Assembly: GCA_021775615.1 (NCBI GenBank)
Contig: JAJFHL010000018.1
Coordinates: 1-36,944 of the forward strand
Reading direction: 5' to 3'
DNA: 36,944 nucleotides
DNA from: Hyphomicrobiales bacterium
GTDB lineage: Bacteria; Pseudomonadota; Alphaproteobacteria; Rhizobiales; JAJFHB01
The notes under the pieces were generated by a model, which had not been told where the DNA came from, made no database searches, and worked only from the letters and a program-made list of their open reading frames with translations. This document shows positions 17,621 through 26,633 of this stretch, one piece after another. Within the stretch, counting starts at the first letter, position 1, and each line of letters opens with the position of its first letter. The position numbers and the translations under genes are program-made.

Positions 17621-19579
17621 CTAGATCTCCCATCCGGCCTTCAGGCCTTCATACACCGCCTCCTCCGCGGTGCGCGGGGCGAGACAGTCGCCGATGCCAA
17701 TGACTTCGGCGTCATGATCCTCCAGCGCGTCGAGCAGGCCCGACACCGGCTCATGGCCCTGGGAGAGCACCAGCGTGTCGACGCCTTCGATGAGGATCGG
17801 CTCCTCGCCGGCGGTGTGTTGCAGATAAACCGTATCCCCATCGGCGCCGTAGAGCCGGACATAGGGAATGGTCTCGACGCCGAGCCCGTGCAGTTTTGCC
17901 GCCGCCATATCGCGCACATACCACGGCATCAGCTCGCCGGCATGAAGGCCGTTGACCGCGAGGCGCACATGGCAGCCGCTTTCGGCAAGCATCTGCGCCA
18001 GCCCCATGCCGATCCAGTCGGAGCGCCAGTCGGCGATGACCACAGACGCCCCCACATTGACCTGATCGCGCAACACGCCCCAGGCGTCCACCACATGGGC
18101 GTCCTCGCCGAACTCCACATGGGGCGGCATGAAGGGCCGCCCGCCGGTGGCAACGATGACAGCGTCGGGCGCCTCCCGCTCAATCAGGCCCAGGTCCGCT
18201 TCGCTCTTGAGGCGCACATCGACACCTGCCTGCTCCATTTCATGCGCCAGGTTGGTAACGATGCCGCCGAACTCGCTGCGGCCGGGAAGCAACTGGGCCA
18301 GAAGCGCCTGGCCGCCGAGTTGTGGCGCGGCCTCATGGAGCGTCACCTCATGTCCGCGCCGCGCCGCCACCGAGGCCGCCTTCATGCCGCCCGGCCCGCC
18401 GCCCACGACCATCACTTTCCTGGACGCCTGTGCCGGTTCCAAGGTGCCATAGGTCAGTTCCCGCCCGGTTTCGGGATGCTGGATGCAGGAAATCGGATAG
18501 CCCTTGTGGAAGTGCCCGATGCAGGCCTGGTTGCAGGCGATGCAGGCACGGATGTCGTCGACCCGCCCGGCTTCCGCCTTCCTCGCCATCTCCGGATCGC
18601 AGATCATCGCCCGGGTCATGCCGCACATGTCGGCCTGGCCCGAAGCCACCACCTGTTCGGCTTCATGCGGCTGGTTGATGCGGCCCGCCACCAGCACCGG
18701 GATCGCCACTTTCGCCTTAACGGCGGCAGCGAAAGGCGCCACATAGGCGTTGCCGACGGCCATCGGCGGCACGATATGGGTCGCCCCGCCAAGCGAAGCC
18801 GATGTGCCGGCGATGACGCTGACATAGTCGAGGCGCGATTCCAGGGCTGCGATCGCCTCAAGCGTCAAATCTTCGGTGAGGCCCTCGGGATCCTTCTCGT
18901 CGCCTGAGATCCGCATGCCGATGACCAGATCCGGACCGGCGGCGGTGCGCATTGCATCGAGCACCTCGCGGAAGAACCGCAACCGGTTGTCGAGATCGCC
19001 GCCATAGGCGTCGTCGCGGCGGTTGACCAGCCGATTGAGGAATTGCGCCGGCAGATAACCATGGCTGGCGACCAGCTCGACCCCGTCGATCCCGGCCTGT
19101 TTGGCCCGTGCCGCGGCGGCGGCATAGCCCGCAACCACCTCGGCGATCATCGCCGCGGTCATGGCGCGCGGGATCACGTGATAGCGTTCCGACGGCGACA
19201 CCGACGGCGCCCAGGCCACCATCGCGGTGCCATCCGACGATTCCATGATTTCGCGTCCCGGATGGAACAGCTGGGCGAAAACCTTCGTGCCATGGGCATG
19301 CAGCCGGTCGGCAAGCCTTGCATAGCCTTCGATGGCCCTGTCGGTGTCGAGCATCAGGATGTGGGAGGAATAGCGCGCCGTATCGTGCACGCCGGCGACC
19401 TGGACGCAGATCAGCCCGGCACCGCCCCTGGCCCGCGCCTCCTGGTAGGCGATCAGCGCCTCGTTCACGGTGCCGTCGGTCGGGATCGTGGTGTCGTGGC
19501 CGGTTGAGAGAATGCGGTTCTTGATCTCCACCGCGCCGATGGTGATGGGGGAGAACAGGTTTGGGAAACTTGCAGTCAT
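17621..19579 (-). CDS. OYE/TMADH-family iron-sulfur flavoprotein (2,4-dienoyl-CoA reductase-like)
   Basis: A three-part flavoenzyme of about 652 residues. The N-terminal FMN TIM barrel includes GVELVASHGYLPAQFLNRLVNRRDD.YGG (H173). A 4Fe-4S motif C-x2-C-x3-C-x11-C follows (C346, C349, C353, C365), then a C-terminal FAD/NAD(P) module beginning VMVVGGGPGG (393-398). Relatives include 2,4-dienoyl-CoA reductase, trimethylamine dehydrogenase and N-methylproline (stachydrine-pathway) demethylases, and sequence alone does not choose between them. The frame is open upstream to 19687; I chose MTASFPNLFSPITIG because it matches the family N-terminus. It heads the operon with the DUF6687-like gene and is divergent from rplS. 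Confidence 0.87.
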   Translation of the reverse strand: MTASFPNLFSPITIGAVEIKNRILSTGHDTTIPTDGTVNEALIAYQEARARGGAGLICVQVAGVHDTARYSSHILMLDTDRAIEGYARLADRLHAHGTKVFAQLFHPGREIMESSDGTAMVAWAPSVSPSERYHVIPRAMTAAMIAEVVAGYAAAAARAKQAGIDGVELVASHGYLPAQFLNRLVNRRDDAYGGDLDNRLRFFREVLDAMRTAAGPDLVIGMRISGDEKDPEGLTEDLTLEAIAALESRLDYVSVIAGTSASLGGATHIVPPMAVGNAYVAPFAAAVKAKVAIPVLVAGRINQPHEAEQVVASGQADMCGMTRAMICDPEMARKAEAGRVDDIRACIACNQACIGHFHKGYPISCIQHPETGRELTYGTLEPAQASRKVMVVGGGPGGMKAASVAARRGHEVTLHEAAPQLGGQALLAQLLPGRSEFGGIVTNLAHEMEQAGVDVRLKSEADLGLIEREAPDAVIVATGGRPFMPPHVEFGEDAHVVDAWGVLRDQVNVGASVVIADWRSDWIGMGLAQMLAESGCHVRLAVNGLHAGELMPWYVRDMAAAKLHGLGVETIPYVRLYGADGDTVYLQHTAGEEPILIEGVDTLVLSQGHEPVSGLLDALEDHDAEVIGIGDCLAPRTAEEAVYEGLKAGWEI

Positions 19580-19806
19580 GTCGAACAATCTCGATATAGT
19601 GTGCCGCACCTGCAAGGTAGCCGCTTGCTGTGCCGCCGAAAAGCCGTCGATTTTGCCGAATTCAAATGCGCATTCAGGCATCGACAAACGTTGTGCTTTG
19701 CGTTATGGAAAGCACCGAATTTCTCAAGCGCTTTCCCTTTGAGGTAGATCAGCGGCTCTCGTGTTTTAGCGGCGCCCGGCGCTTGTGACCAAAGAGGTTT
19801 TCAAAA

Positions 19807-20223
19807 ATGAACGTGATCGAACAGATCGAACAGGAAGAGGCTGCCCGCATTGACGAGATCCGCAAGGTCCCGGACTTCGCTCCCGGCGACACGGTGCAGG
19901 TCAACGTCAAGGTGAAGGAAGGTCAGCGCGAGCGCGTGCAGGCCTTCGAGGGTGTGGTCATTGCGCGCAATGGCGGTGGCCTCAACCAAAGCTTCACGGT
20001 CCGCAAGATTTCCTACGGCGAGGGCGTTGAGCGCGTGTTTCCGCTCTACAGCCCGATGATCGACTCGGTCAAGGTGCTGCGCCGCGGCAAGGTGCGGCGC
20101 GCCAAGCTCTATTACCTGCGTGGCCGTCGCGGCAAGTCCGCCCGGATCGCCGAGCGTCAGGACTTCCGGCGCAAGGAAGGCACCAAAGGCAAGGCCCCCG
20201 AGGCCGCGGCCGCCAAGGAATAG
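19807..20223 (+). CDS. rplS: Ribosomal protein L19
   Basis: Large-subunit protein L19, at the 30S-50S interface, 138 residues. Diagnostic blocks are [56 protein letters not shown], and [19 protein letters not shown], with an Ala/Lys-rich tail. AAGAGG lies 11 bases before the ATG. The gene is normally the last of rpsP-rimM-trmD-rplS, but here it is separated from trmD by nine genes, mostly on the opposite strand. It therefore needs its own promoter in 19580-19806; I could not pick one with confidence. Confidence 0.97.
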   Translation: MNVIEQIEQEEAARIDEIRKVPDFAPGDTVQVNVKVKEGQRERVQAFEGVVIARNGGGLNQSFTVRKISYGEGVERVFPLYSPMIDSVKVLRRGKVRRAKLYYLRGRRGKSARIAERQDFRRKEGTKGKAPEAAAAKE

Positions 20224-20373
20224 CAGCCCGGCCACGGCCACCTGCTTTCGCGATTTGGAACGCATCCGTTCGCATCCCGCCAGGGCGCGGGCATGCATGG
20301 CTATTGATGCGCAGCCATAAGCTGTGGCACATCAGGGTCGCAGAACCCGATGCCAGCCAACGAGGGACCTCAC

Positions 20374-21780
20374 ATGTCTCAACCGCGCACGCTCTACGAC
20401 AAGATCTGGGACGATCACCTGGTGCATGAAGCCGACGACGGCACCTGTCTGCTCTATATCGACCGGCACCTTGTTCACGAAGTGACCAGCCCACAGGCGT
20501 TTGAGGGTCTGCGCATGACCGGCCGCACCGCGCGGGCGCCGGAGAAGACCCTTGCGGTGGTCGATCACAACGTGCCGACCACCGACCGGTCCAAGGGCAT
20601 TGACGATCCGGAATCGAAGCTGCAGGTGGATACGCTGGCGGAAAACTGCGCCGAGTTCGGCATCGAGTACTTCAACGAAGTCGATCTGCGCCAGGGCATC
20701 GTCCACATCATCGGCCCGGAGCAGGGCTTTACCCTGCCCGGTACGACCATCGTCAGCGGCGACAGTCACACATCGACCCACGGCGCGTTCGGCAACCTCG
20801 CCCATGGCATCGGCACCTCGGAGGTCGAGCACGTGCTGGCGACCCAGACCCTGATCCAGAAGAAGGCCAGGAACATGCGGGTCACCGTCGACGGCGAACT
20901 GCCCGACGGCGTCACCGCGAAGGACATCATCCTCGCCATTATCGGCGAGATCGGCACCGCCGGCGGCACCGGCCATGTCATCGAATATGCCGGCGATACG
21001 ATCCGCGCTCTTTCCATGGAAGGCCGCATGACGGTCTGCAACATGACGATTGAAGGCGGCGCCCGCGCCGGCCTCATTGCGCCGGACGAAAAGACCTTCG
21101 CTTACCTGAAGGGCCGGCCCCGCGCACCGCAAGGGGCCGAGTGGGATCGTGCGGTCGCCTATTGGCAGACGCTGTCGAGTGACGAAGGCGCCCATTTCGA
21201 CGCTGAGATAAAGCTCGACGCCACCAACCTGCCGCCCATCGTCACCTGGGGCACCAGCCCGCAAGACGTGACCTCGGTCACCGGCGCCGTGCCGGATCCC
21301 GCAAGCGTCGATGATGAAGCCAGGCGCAATGCCATGCAGCGCTCGCTCGACTATATGGGGCTGACGCCCGGCACCAGGATCACCGACATCCCGGTCGAGC
21401 GGGTCTTCATCGGCTCGTGCACCAACGGCCGTATCGAGGATCTGCGGGCCGCCGCCAAGGTGGTGGAAGGCAAAACCGTCAACGCCAAGGTCAGCGCCAT
21501 GGTGGTGCCGGGATCGGGCATCGTGAAGGCCCAGGCCGAAGAAGAAGGCCTCGACAAGGTCTTCACCGCCGCCGGCTTCGAATGGCGCGAGCCGGGCTGC
21601 TCCATGTGCCTCGCCATGAACGCCGACAAGCTCGCGCCGCAGGAGCGTTGCGCGTCGACCTCCAACCGGAATTTCGAAGGCCGCCAGGGCCGCGGCGGGC
21701 GCACCCATCTGGTGTCGCCGATCATGGCGGCGGCGGCAGCGGTTGCCGGACATTTCGTCGACATCCGCGACTTCGTCTGA
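20374..21780 (+). CDS. leuC: LeuC, 3-isopropylmalate dehydratase large subunit
   Basis: With LeuD it isomerises 2- to 3-isopropylmalate in leucine synthesis. The 468-residue protein carries the three 4Fe-4S ligands of the aconitase superfamily: C349 in GSCTNGR and C409/C412 in [21 protein letters not shown] and [13 protein letters not shown] are also intact. The ATG at 20374 ([17 protein letters not shown]) is preceded by GAGGGAC; the ATG eight codons upstream is less likely. The 150-base gap after rplS holds a small ATGGCT/AGCCAT inverted repeat (20297-20318) but no clear leader peptide. leuD is 3 kb downstream. Confidence 0.97.
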   Translation: MSQPRTLYDKIWDDHLVHEADDGTCLLYIDRHLVHEVTSPQAFEGLRMTGRTARAPEKTLAVVDHNVPTTDRSKGIDDPESKLQVDTLAENCAEFGIEYFNEVDLRQGIVHIIGPEQGFTLPGTTIVSGDSHTSTHGAFGNLAHGIGTSEVEHVLATQTLIQKKARNMRVTVDGELPDGVTAKDIILAIIGEIGTAGGTGHVIEYAGDTIRALSMEGRMTVCNMTIEGGARAGLIAPDEKTFAYLKGRPRAPQGAEWDRAVAYWQTLSSDEGAHFDAEIKLDATNLPPIVTWGTSPQDVTSVTGAVPDPASVDDEARRNAMQRSLDYMGLTPGTRITDIPVERVFIGSCTNGRIEDLRAAAKVVEGKTVNAKVSAMVVPGSGIVKAQAEEEGLDKVFTAAGFEWREPGCSMCLAMNADKLAPQERCASTSNRNFEGRQGRGGRTHLVSPIMAAAAAVAGHFVDIRDFV

Positions 21781-21785
21781 GGCCC

Positions 21786-22577
21786 ATGGCCGGCACGCGT
21801 TATGCACTGACCGGCAAGGTCGCGTTCATCACCGGCGGCACCAGCGGCATCAATCTCGCCATTGCCGAACGCTTCGGCCGCGAAGGCATGCAGGTCGCGG
21901 TGCTGAGCCGCAGCCAGGACAAGGTCGACAGCGCGGTCGAAAGGCTCAAGTCGATCGGCGCGAACGCCATCGGCTTTGCCGCCGACGTGCGCGACTACGA
22001 CGCCCTCGAGGCCGCCATGGCCGAAACCGCCACATCGCTTGGGCCGATCGATGCATTGATCGCAGGCGCCGCCGGCAACTTTCTGTGTCCCGCCGAGGAC
22101 CTGTCGCCCAACGGCTTCAAGGCGGTGATCGACATTGACCTGCTCGGCACGTTCTATGCCGCGCGCGCCGCCTTCCAGCACATGACCAAGCCGGGCGCTT
22201 CGGTTCTGGCGATTTCCGCCGGCCAGTCGCTCGTGCCGATCCCCAACCAGATCCACGCCAACGCCGCCAAGGCCGGCGTCAACATGGTGATCCAGACCCT
22301 TGCCAATGAATGGGGCGTGCACGGGATCCGCGCCAACGTGCTTATACCAGGCCCCATCGAAGGCACCGAAGGAATCCGCCGCCTGGTGCCCGACGAGGCC
22401 GCCAAGCGCCATGTGACCGCATCGATACCGCTCGGGCGTTTCGGCGAAACCGGCGAAGTTGCCGATCTTGCGGCCTTCCTGGTGTCGGACGCCGCTGCCT
22501 ATATCACCGGCGCGGTCATTCCGTGCGACGGCGGCGCCCTGCTGACCCGCGCCCGGCTCTCTCCGGTAAAAAGCTGA
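21786..22577 (+). CDS. SDR oxidoreductase resembling peroxisomal-type 2,4-dienoyl-CoA reductase
   Basis: A 263-residue short-chain dehydrogenase starting five bases after leuC. The cofactor motif is TGGTSGINLAIA, followed by AGAAGNFL (NAAG-like). The catalytic segment reads QIHANAAKAGVNMV: the Lys is present, but the usual YxxxK Tyr position is Ala with a His just before. This Q-x-HA-x(3)-K pattern, with GPIEGTEGIRRL and ITGAVIPCDGGALLT, matches what I recall of DECR2-type enoyl reductases, so I infer an acyl-CoA substrate. The in-frame ORF extends upstream into leuC, but the ATG at 21786 is the sensible start. It has no evident role in leucine synthesis. Confidence 0.85.
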   Translation: MAGTRYALTGKVAFITGGTSGINLAIAERFGREGMQVAVLSRSQDKVDSAVERLKSIGANAIGFAADVRDYDALEAAMAETATSLGPIDALIAGAAGNFLCPAEDLSPNGFKAVIDIDLLGTFYAARAAFQHMTKPGASVLAISAGQSLVPIPNQIHANAAKAGVNMVIQTLANEWGVHGIRANVLIPGPIEGTEGIRRLVPDEAAKRHVTASIPLGRFGETGEVADLAAFLVSDAAAYITGAVIPCDGGALLTRARLSPVKS

Positions 22578-22751
22578 TATCTGCGGACTTCGATCCCAGT
22601 CCTGAAGCCGGCCCTTTCTCCCGGCACGGCATCGCAAAAGACAAACCAGACAACTTTTCGGCCACCACGGCCATATCTTGAATTGACTTGGCGCCATCGC
22701 GTACCGCACTGTTGCAGCGACGACATTATCTGGGAGGAGATGCCGTAAACA

Positions 22752-23306
22752 ATGCGATTTTTATGCGCACTAACGATTGCCTTCTTGGGCCTCTATCTGC
22801 CCGGCGGACCTGGCGCGAAAGCGCAGGCCCTGCTGCTGAGCGACCTCGCCGATGGCGGCCGGCTGTTACCCGCCGGCACCTACAAGATCGGCAACCGCCG
22901 CATGCGCTGCGGCAATGCCAAGACCCTGATCAGCTCCAAGTTCTGGGACTATGGCGGCGCTCTGCCGGGCCTCATCATCCTCAATCCGCACAAGATGAAC
23001 ACTCTGCCCCGGCGGATGCGCATGTTTGTCTATGAGCACGAGTGCGCCCACCAGACCGTTGGCGCCAACGAGGCCAGGGCCGATTGCACCGCCATCACGA
23101 AGGGCAAACGCCAGGGCTGGCTCAAGCGCCGCGACGTGCAGCACATCTGCCAGCGCCTGTTCATACATTCCAAGGGCGACAAGTATCATCTGCCGGGCCC
23201 GCAGCGTTGCAGACAGTTGATGCAATGCTATGACGGCCGCTCGACAACGGTGACCGCAAACCGGACCACGCAGCAGAACCCGCGTCAGAGCCGCGAGATC
23301 AAGTAG
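22752..23306 (+). CDS. Secreted zincin-like protein with HExxH motif
   Basis: An unrecognised 184-residue protein. Residues 1-24 form a signal peptide (MRFLCALTIAFLGLYLPGG, cleavage near AKA). The centre contains YEHECAHQTVGANEARADC: HECAH (96-100) is a zinc-peptidase HExxH motif, and E107 and D111 are suitably placed for further ligands. Several cysteines (C53, C98, C112 and more in the C-terminal half) suggest disulfides in the periplasm. GGGAGGAG lies about 12 bases before the ATG. No relation to the flanking leucine genes is evident. Protease activity is inferred from the motif only. Confidence 0.7.
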   Translation: MRFLCALTIAFLGLYLPGGPGAKAQALLLSDLADGGRLLPAGTYKIGNRRMRCGNAKTLISSKFWDYGGALPGLIILNPHKMNTLPRRMRMFVYEHECAHQTVGANEARADCTAITKGKRQGWLKRRDVQHICQRLFIHSKGDKYHLPGPQRCRQLMQCYDGRSTTVTANRTTQQNPRQSREIK

Positions 23307-23334
23307 CGGTCCTGCGCGGCTGAAGGTCGAAGTG

Positions 23335-23565
23335 ATGAACACCTCACGGGAAGAACGCTACGAGGCCGCCGCGCAGAAGGCACGCGCCGAATTGCGGCGG
23401 ATTGAGCAGCAATCGGAAAAGGTTCTCGGCGCGCCGTCGGTGAAGGGCGATGCGCAGGATGAAGACGACCCCATCGAGCGCCTCGGCAAACGCATCGGAT
23501 TCGGCCTCTCCATCCTCCTTGGCGTCTATGTCGCCTGGTGGTTCTGGGACCAGTTTTTCAACTAG
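23335..23565 (+). CDS. Small single-pass membrane protein, unknown function
   Basis: A 76-residue product with a charged, probably helical N-terminal half (REERYEAAAQKARAELRRIEQQ) and one C-terminal membrane segment (IGFGLSILLGVYVAWWFWDQFF). The topology suggests an N-in anchor with a short coiled coil, but I do not recognise the family. A GTG one codon upstream (23332) is an alternative start. It follows the zincin-like gene by 28 bases and ends exactly where a palindromic repeat cluster begins. Confidence 0.55.
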   Translation: MNTSREERYEAAAQKARAELRRIEQQSEKVLGAPSVKGDAQDEDDPIERLGKRIGFGLSILLGVYVAWWFWDQFFN

Positions 23566-23612
23566 ATCACGATCGACTTAGGTTGAATCACCTAAGTCGA
23601 TAAAACGTGATC
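23565..23612. repeat. Nested palindrome just after the small membrane protein gene
   Basis: An inner perfect 11-bp stem, TCGACTTAGGT/ACCTAAGTCGA (23573-23583 with 23590-23600, six-base loop), lies inside an outer 7-bp stem GATCACG/CGTGATC (23565-23571 with 23606-23612). It starts on the last base of the stop codon. It may end transcription, and it resembles interspersed palindromic elements of rhizobial genomes; the latter is from memory. Confidence 0.7.
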
Positions 23613-23625
23613 GATTCCAGTATGA

Positions 23626-23677
23626 TAGAGCGGGATCGGACGGAAAACCGGTATCCACTTTTCCTGATCCCGCTCTA
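23626..23677. repeat. Interspersed palindromic repeat, copy 1
   Basis: A 52-base element bounded by perfect 12-bp inverted repeats TAGAGCGGGATC and GATCCCGCTCTA, with an inner part containing GGAAAACCGG. The 50 bases 23629-23678 are identical to 32866-32915. It lies between the palindrome above and the convergent EamA gene, so it could serve as a bidirectional terminator. Confidence 0.88.
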
Positions 23678-23697
23678 GCGTTGGAAGCTTTCGCACC

Positions 23698-24618
23698 TCA
23701 GTTCTGACCCGGCTGCAACCGTCGCGCCTTGCCGCGCTTGAGGCCGAGCCGGTGCTCGCGGTAGATGATGAACAGGCCGGCGGCGATGACCAGGGTGGCG
23801 CCGGCCAGGACCGTCACACTCGGCACCTCGGCGAACACCACAAAACCAATCGCCAGCCCCCAGATCATCGACGCATATTCGAACGGCGCAATGGTGGACG
23901 CGTCCGCATGGCGGTAGCACTCGGTGAGGAAAATCTGCCCGACGCCGCCGAACACGCCAGCACCGACCAAAAGCGCAGCCTCAAATGCGTTGGGGACGGC
24001 CCAGCCGAACGGCGCACTTGCCAGACTGAGCACCATGATGGCGAGCGTGAAGTAGAAGATGATCGACTGGGTGCTCTCGGTGGCGACCAGTTCGCGGATC
24101 TGGATCATCGCCAGGGCAACGCAGAAGGCCGAGCCGAGCGCCAGCAGGGCGCCGACCGTGGCGCCGTCGCTCATCAACCCCTGATCAAGCGCCGCAAGCC
24201 GAGGCCACAGGATCACAAGAACGCCGAGAAAACCGACCACGGCGGCGCTCCAGCGATGGATCCGCATGGTCTCGCCCAGCATCGCGACGGCGAGCACAAG
24301 GGTGATGATCGGGGCAGCGAAGCCGATGGCGAGAGCTTCGGGCAGCGGCAGTAGCTTGAGCGCGGAGAACCACAGCACCATGGCCATGCCGCCGGCGACC
24401 GTCCGCTTCAGGTGACCCTTCAGGTTGCGGGTTCTCAACGCGCCCGAAAGCCTGCCCCTCAGGCCGAAATAGACAACCAGCGGGATCAATGCGAACAGCG
24501 ACCGGGAAAACACGATTTCGCCGGTCGGCACCGTCGGCAGTGCCTTGATGCAGGCAACCATGACGGCGAAGGACAATGTCGCCGCGATCTTGAGCCCTAT
24601 GCCGAGTGTCGGGTTCAC
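23698..24618 (-). CDS. EamA/DMT-family transporter
   Basis: A ten-helix inner-membrane transporter of 306 residues with the two EamA repeats. The first repeat includes GEIVFSRSLFALIPLVVYF and LPEALAIGFAAPIITLVLAV, and the second STIAPFEYASMIWGLAIGFVVF. Family members export or import amino acids, purines, S-adenosylmethionine and other small metabolites; the substrate here is unknown. The frame is open to 24909, but the first 97 residues have no membrane character. I place the start at GTG 24618 (VNPTLGIGLKIAATLSFAVM), with GGAAGG upstream. It is divergent from leuD. Confidence 0.82.
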   Translation of the reverse strand: MNPTLGIGLKIAATLSFAVMVACIKALPTVPTGEIVFSRSLFALIPLVVYFGLRGRLSGALRTRNLKGHLKRTVAGGMAMVLWFSALKLLPLPEALAIGFAAPIITLVLAVAMLGETMRIHRWSAAVVGFLGVLVILWPRLAALDQGLMSDGATVGALLALGSAFCVALAMIQIRELVATESTQSIIFYFTLAIMVLSLASAPFGWAVPNAFEAALLVGAGVFGGVGQIFLTECYRHADASTIAPFEYASMIWGLAIGFVVFAEVPSVTVLAGATLVIAAGLFIIYREHRLGLKRGKARRLQPGQN

Positions 24619-24802
24619 TCGAAGCCGCCTTCCGGTTTGCTGTGACGTCCAGGGTTTGTGGCCATACGGGATTATGATTGCAGTTGCAACTAAGCCCCGC
24701 TGAGGGTTGGCGTGCGCCCGGGAATGCGCTAAACCGCTCAATGAAAACAACACCTCTTGATCGCGCGCCTCACGAGGCCCGCGTTTGTTGGACGATACAC
24801 CC

Positions 24803-25408
24803 ATGGACAAGTTTACCGAGCTGACCGGCATCGCCGCGCCATTGCCGATGATCAATATCGACACCGACATGATCATTCCGAAACAGTTCCTCAAAACCAT
24901 CAAGCGCACCGGGCTCGGCAGGAACCTGTTCGACGAGATGCGCTATGACGACGACGGCAACGAGATTCCTGATTTCGTGCTCAACAGGCAGGCCTACCGC
25001 TCAGCGCAAATCCTGGTGGCCGGCGAGAACTTCGGCTGCGGCTCGTCGCGCGAACACGCGCCCTGGGCGCTGCTCGATTTCGGCATCCGCTGCGTCATCG
25101 CACCGTCCTTCGCCGACATTTTCTACAACAACTGTTTCAAGAACGGCATCCTGCCCATCGCCCTGCCTCAGGAAGAGGTCGACAAGCTCATGGACGACGC
25201 CGAACGCGGCGCCAACGCCACGGTGACTGTGGATCTGGTGAACCAGGAAATCCGTGGTCCCGACGGCGGAACGATTTCGTTCGATCTCGACCCGTTCCGC
25301 AAGCAGTGCCTGCTCGAAGGACTCGACGATATCGGCCTGACCCTGAAGCACGCCGACGCCATTTCGACTTACGAAAGCAAACAGGCGGACGCGCGGCCCT
25401 GGGCCTGA
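24803..25408 (+). CDS. leuD: LeuD, 3-isopropylmalate dehydratase small subunit
   Basis: The swivelling domain partner of LeuC, 201 residues. The blocks [39 protein letters not shown] and [20 protein letters not shown] are all typical. The ATG at 24803 ([16 protein letters not shown]) is the family start; the frame extends six codons further to a TTG. leuB follows after 43 bases. Its separation from leuC by four genes is unusual for alphaproteobacteria, where leuC and leuD are often close neighbours. Confidence 0.96.
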   Translation: MDKFTELTGIAAPLPMINIDTDMIIPKQFLKTIKRTGLGRNLFDEMRYDDDGNEIPDFVLNRQAYRSAQILVAGENFGCGSSREHAPWALLDFGIRCVIAPSFADIFYNNCFKNGILPIALPQEEVDKLMDDAERGANATVTVDLVNQEIRGPDGGTISFDLDPFRKQCLLEGLDDIGLTLKHADAISTYESKQADARPWA

Positions 25409-25451
25409 CGCGGCCCCACACGCACACTCTTTCAAGAGGTTCCAATCGCTT

Positions 25452-26576
25452 ATGGCGACGTTCAATCTGCTTCTTCTGCCGGGTGACGGCATCGGCCCGG
25501 AGGTCATGGGCGAGGTTTCACGCATCATCGACTGGCTCAATGCGCGTTCGAACACCACCGGCGCCAGTTTCAAAACCGAACATGCCCTTGTCGGCGGTTG
25601 CGCCTTCGAGGCGGAAGGGGCGCCGGTCAGCGACGCAACCGTCGCCAAGGCGCAGAATGCAGACGCGGTGCTGCTCGGCGCCGTGGGCGGCCCCAAGTGG
25701 GACAGCCTGCCGTTTGAAAACAAGCCCGAGCGCGGCCTGTTGCGCCTGCGCAAGGACCTCGAGCTCTACGCCAACCTGCGCCCCGCCCTGTGCTATTCGG
25801 CCCTCGCCGACGCATCATCGCTCAAGCGCGAACTGGTCGAGGGACTGGACATTCTGATCGTCCGCGAACTGACCGGCGGCGTCTATTTCGGCGAGCCGCG
25901 CGGCATCGAGGATTTGGGCAACGGCGAGCGCCGCGGCATCAATACCCAAGTCTACACCACCAGCGAGATCCGCCGGGTGGCTCGGGTGGCGTTCGATCTG
26001 GCAAGCAAGCGTTCCGCCAAGCTCTGCTCGGTCGAAAAGTCCAATGTCATGGAGTCGGGTGTCCTGTGGCGCGAGGAAGTGACCTGGGTGCACGACAACG
26101 AATATGCCGACGCCGGCATCGAGTTCTCCCACATGCTGGCCGACAACTGCGCCATGCAGCTCGTGCGCTACCCGAAGCAGTTCGATGTCATCGTCACCGA
26201 CAACCTGTTCGGCGACATGCTGTCGGACGCCGCCGCAATGCTGACCGGATCGCTCGGCATGTTGCCGTCGGCCTCGCTTGGCGACGCCGACGAGAACGGC
26301 CGGCGCAAGGCGCTTTACGAGCCGGTGCACGGCACCGCGCCCGACATTGCCGGCCAGGGCCTGGCCAATCCGCTCGCCATGATCGGCAGTTTCGCCATGG
26401 CCCTGAAGTATTCCTGCGAGATGGGTGAAGAGGCCGACCGGCTCGATCAGGCGATCGCCAACACACTCGCCAAGGGCCTGCGCACGGCGGACATCGCAGG
26501 CGAAGGCGACGACAGGGCATCCACCGAGGAAATGGGATCGGCGGTGATCGCCGAACTCGAGGCGCTTTCGGCCTAG
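25452..26576 (+). CDS. leuB: LeuB, 3-isopropylmalate dehydrogenase
   Basis: NAD-dependent oxidative decarboxylation of 3-isopropylmalate in leucine synthesis. The 374-residue protein shows [12 protein letters not shown], the substrate loop [33 protein letters not shown], the [27 protein letters not shown] signature and the adenine-site [32 protein letters not shown] lies upstream of the ATG. The molybdenum hydroxylase genes start 57 bases later on the same strand and might be read through. Confidence 0.97.
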   Translation: MATFNLLLLPGDGIGPEVMGEVSRIIDWLNARSNTTGASFKTEHALVGGCAFEAEGAPVSDATVAKAQNADAVLLGAVGGPKWDSLPFENKPERGLLRLRKDLELYANLRPALCYSALADASSLKRELVEGLDILIVRELTGGVYFGEPRGIEDLGNGERRGINTQVYTTSEIRRVARVAFDLASKRSAKLCSVEKSNVMESGVLWREEVTWVHDNEYADAGIEFSHMLADNCAMQLVRYPKQFDVIVTDNLFGDMLSDAAAMLTGSLGMLPSASLGDADENGRRKALYEPVHGTAPDIAGQGLANPLAMIGSFAMALKYSCEMGEEADRLDQAIANTLAKGLRTADIAGEGDDRASTEEMGSAVIAELEALSA

Positions 26577-26633
26577 CGGCGGAGCGGTCTCGCACTTACA
26601 TAACAGTGAACAACACCAAGGAGACAACGCGCC

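Noticed and set aside
20332-21807. 491-codon open frame on the minus strand
   Set aside because: Entirely antisense to leuC; no recognisable domain.
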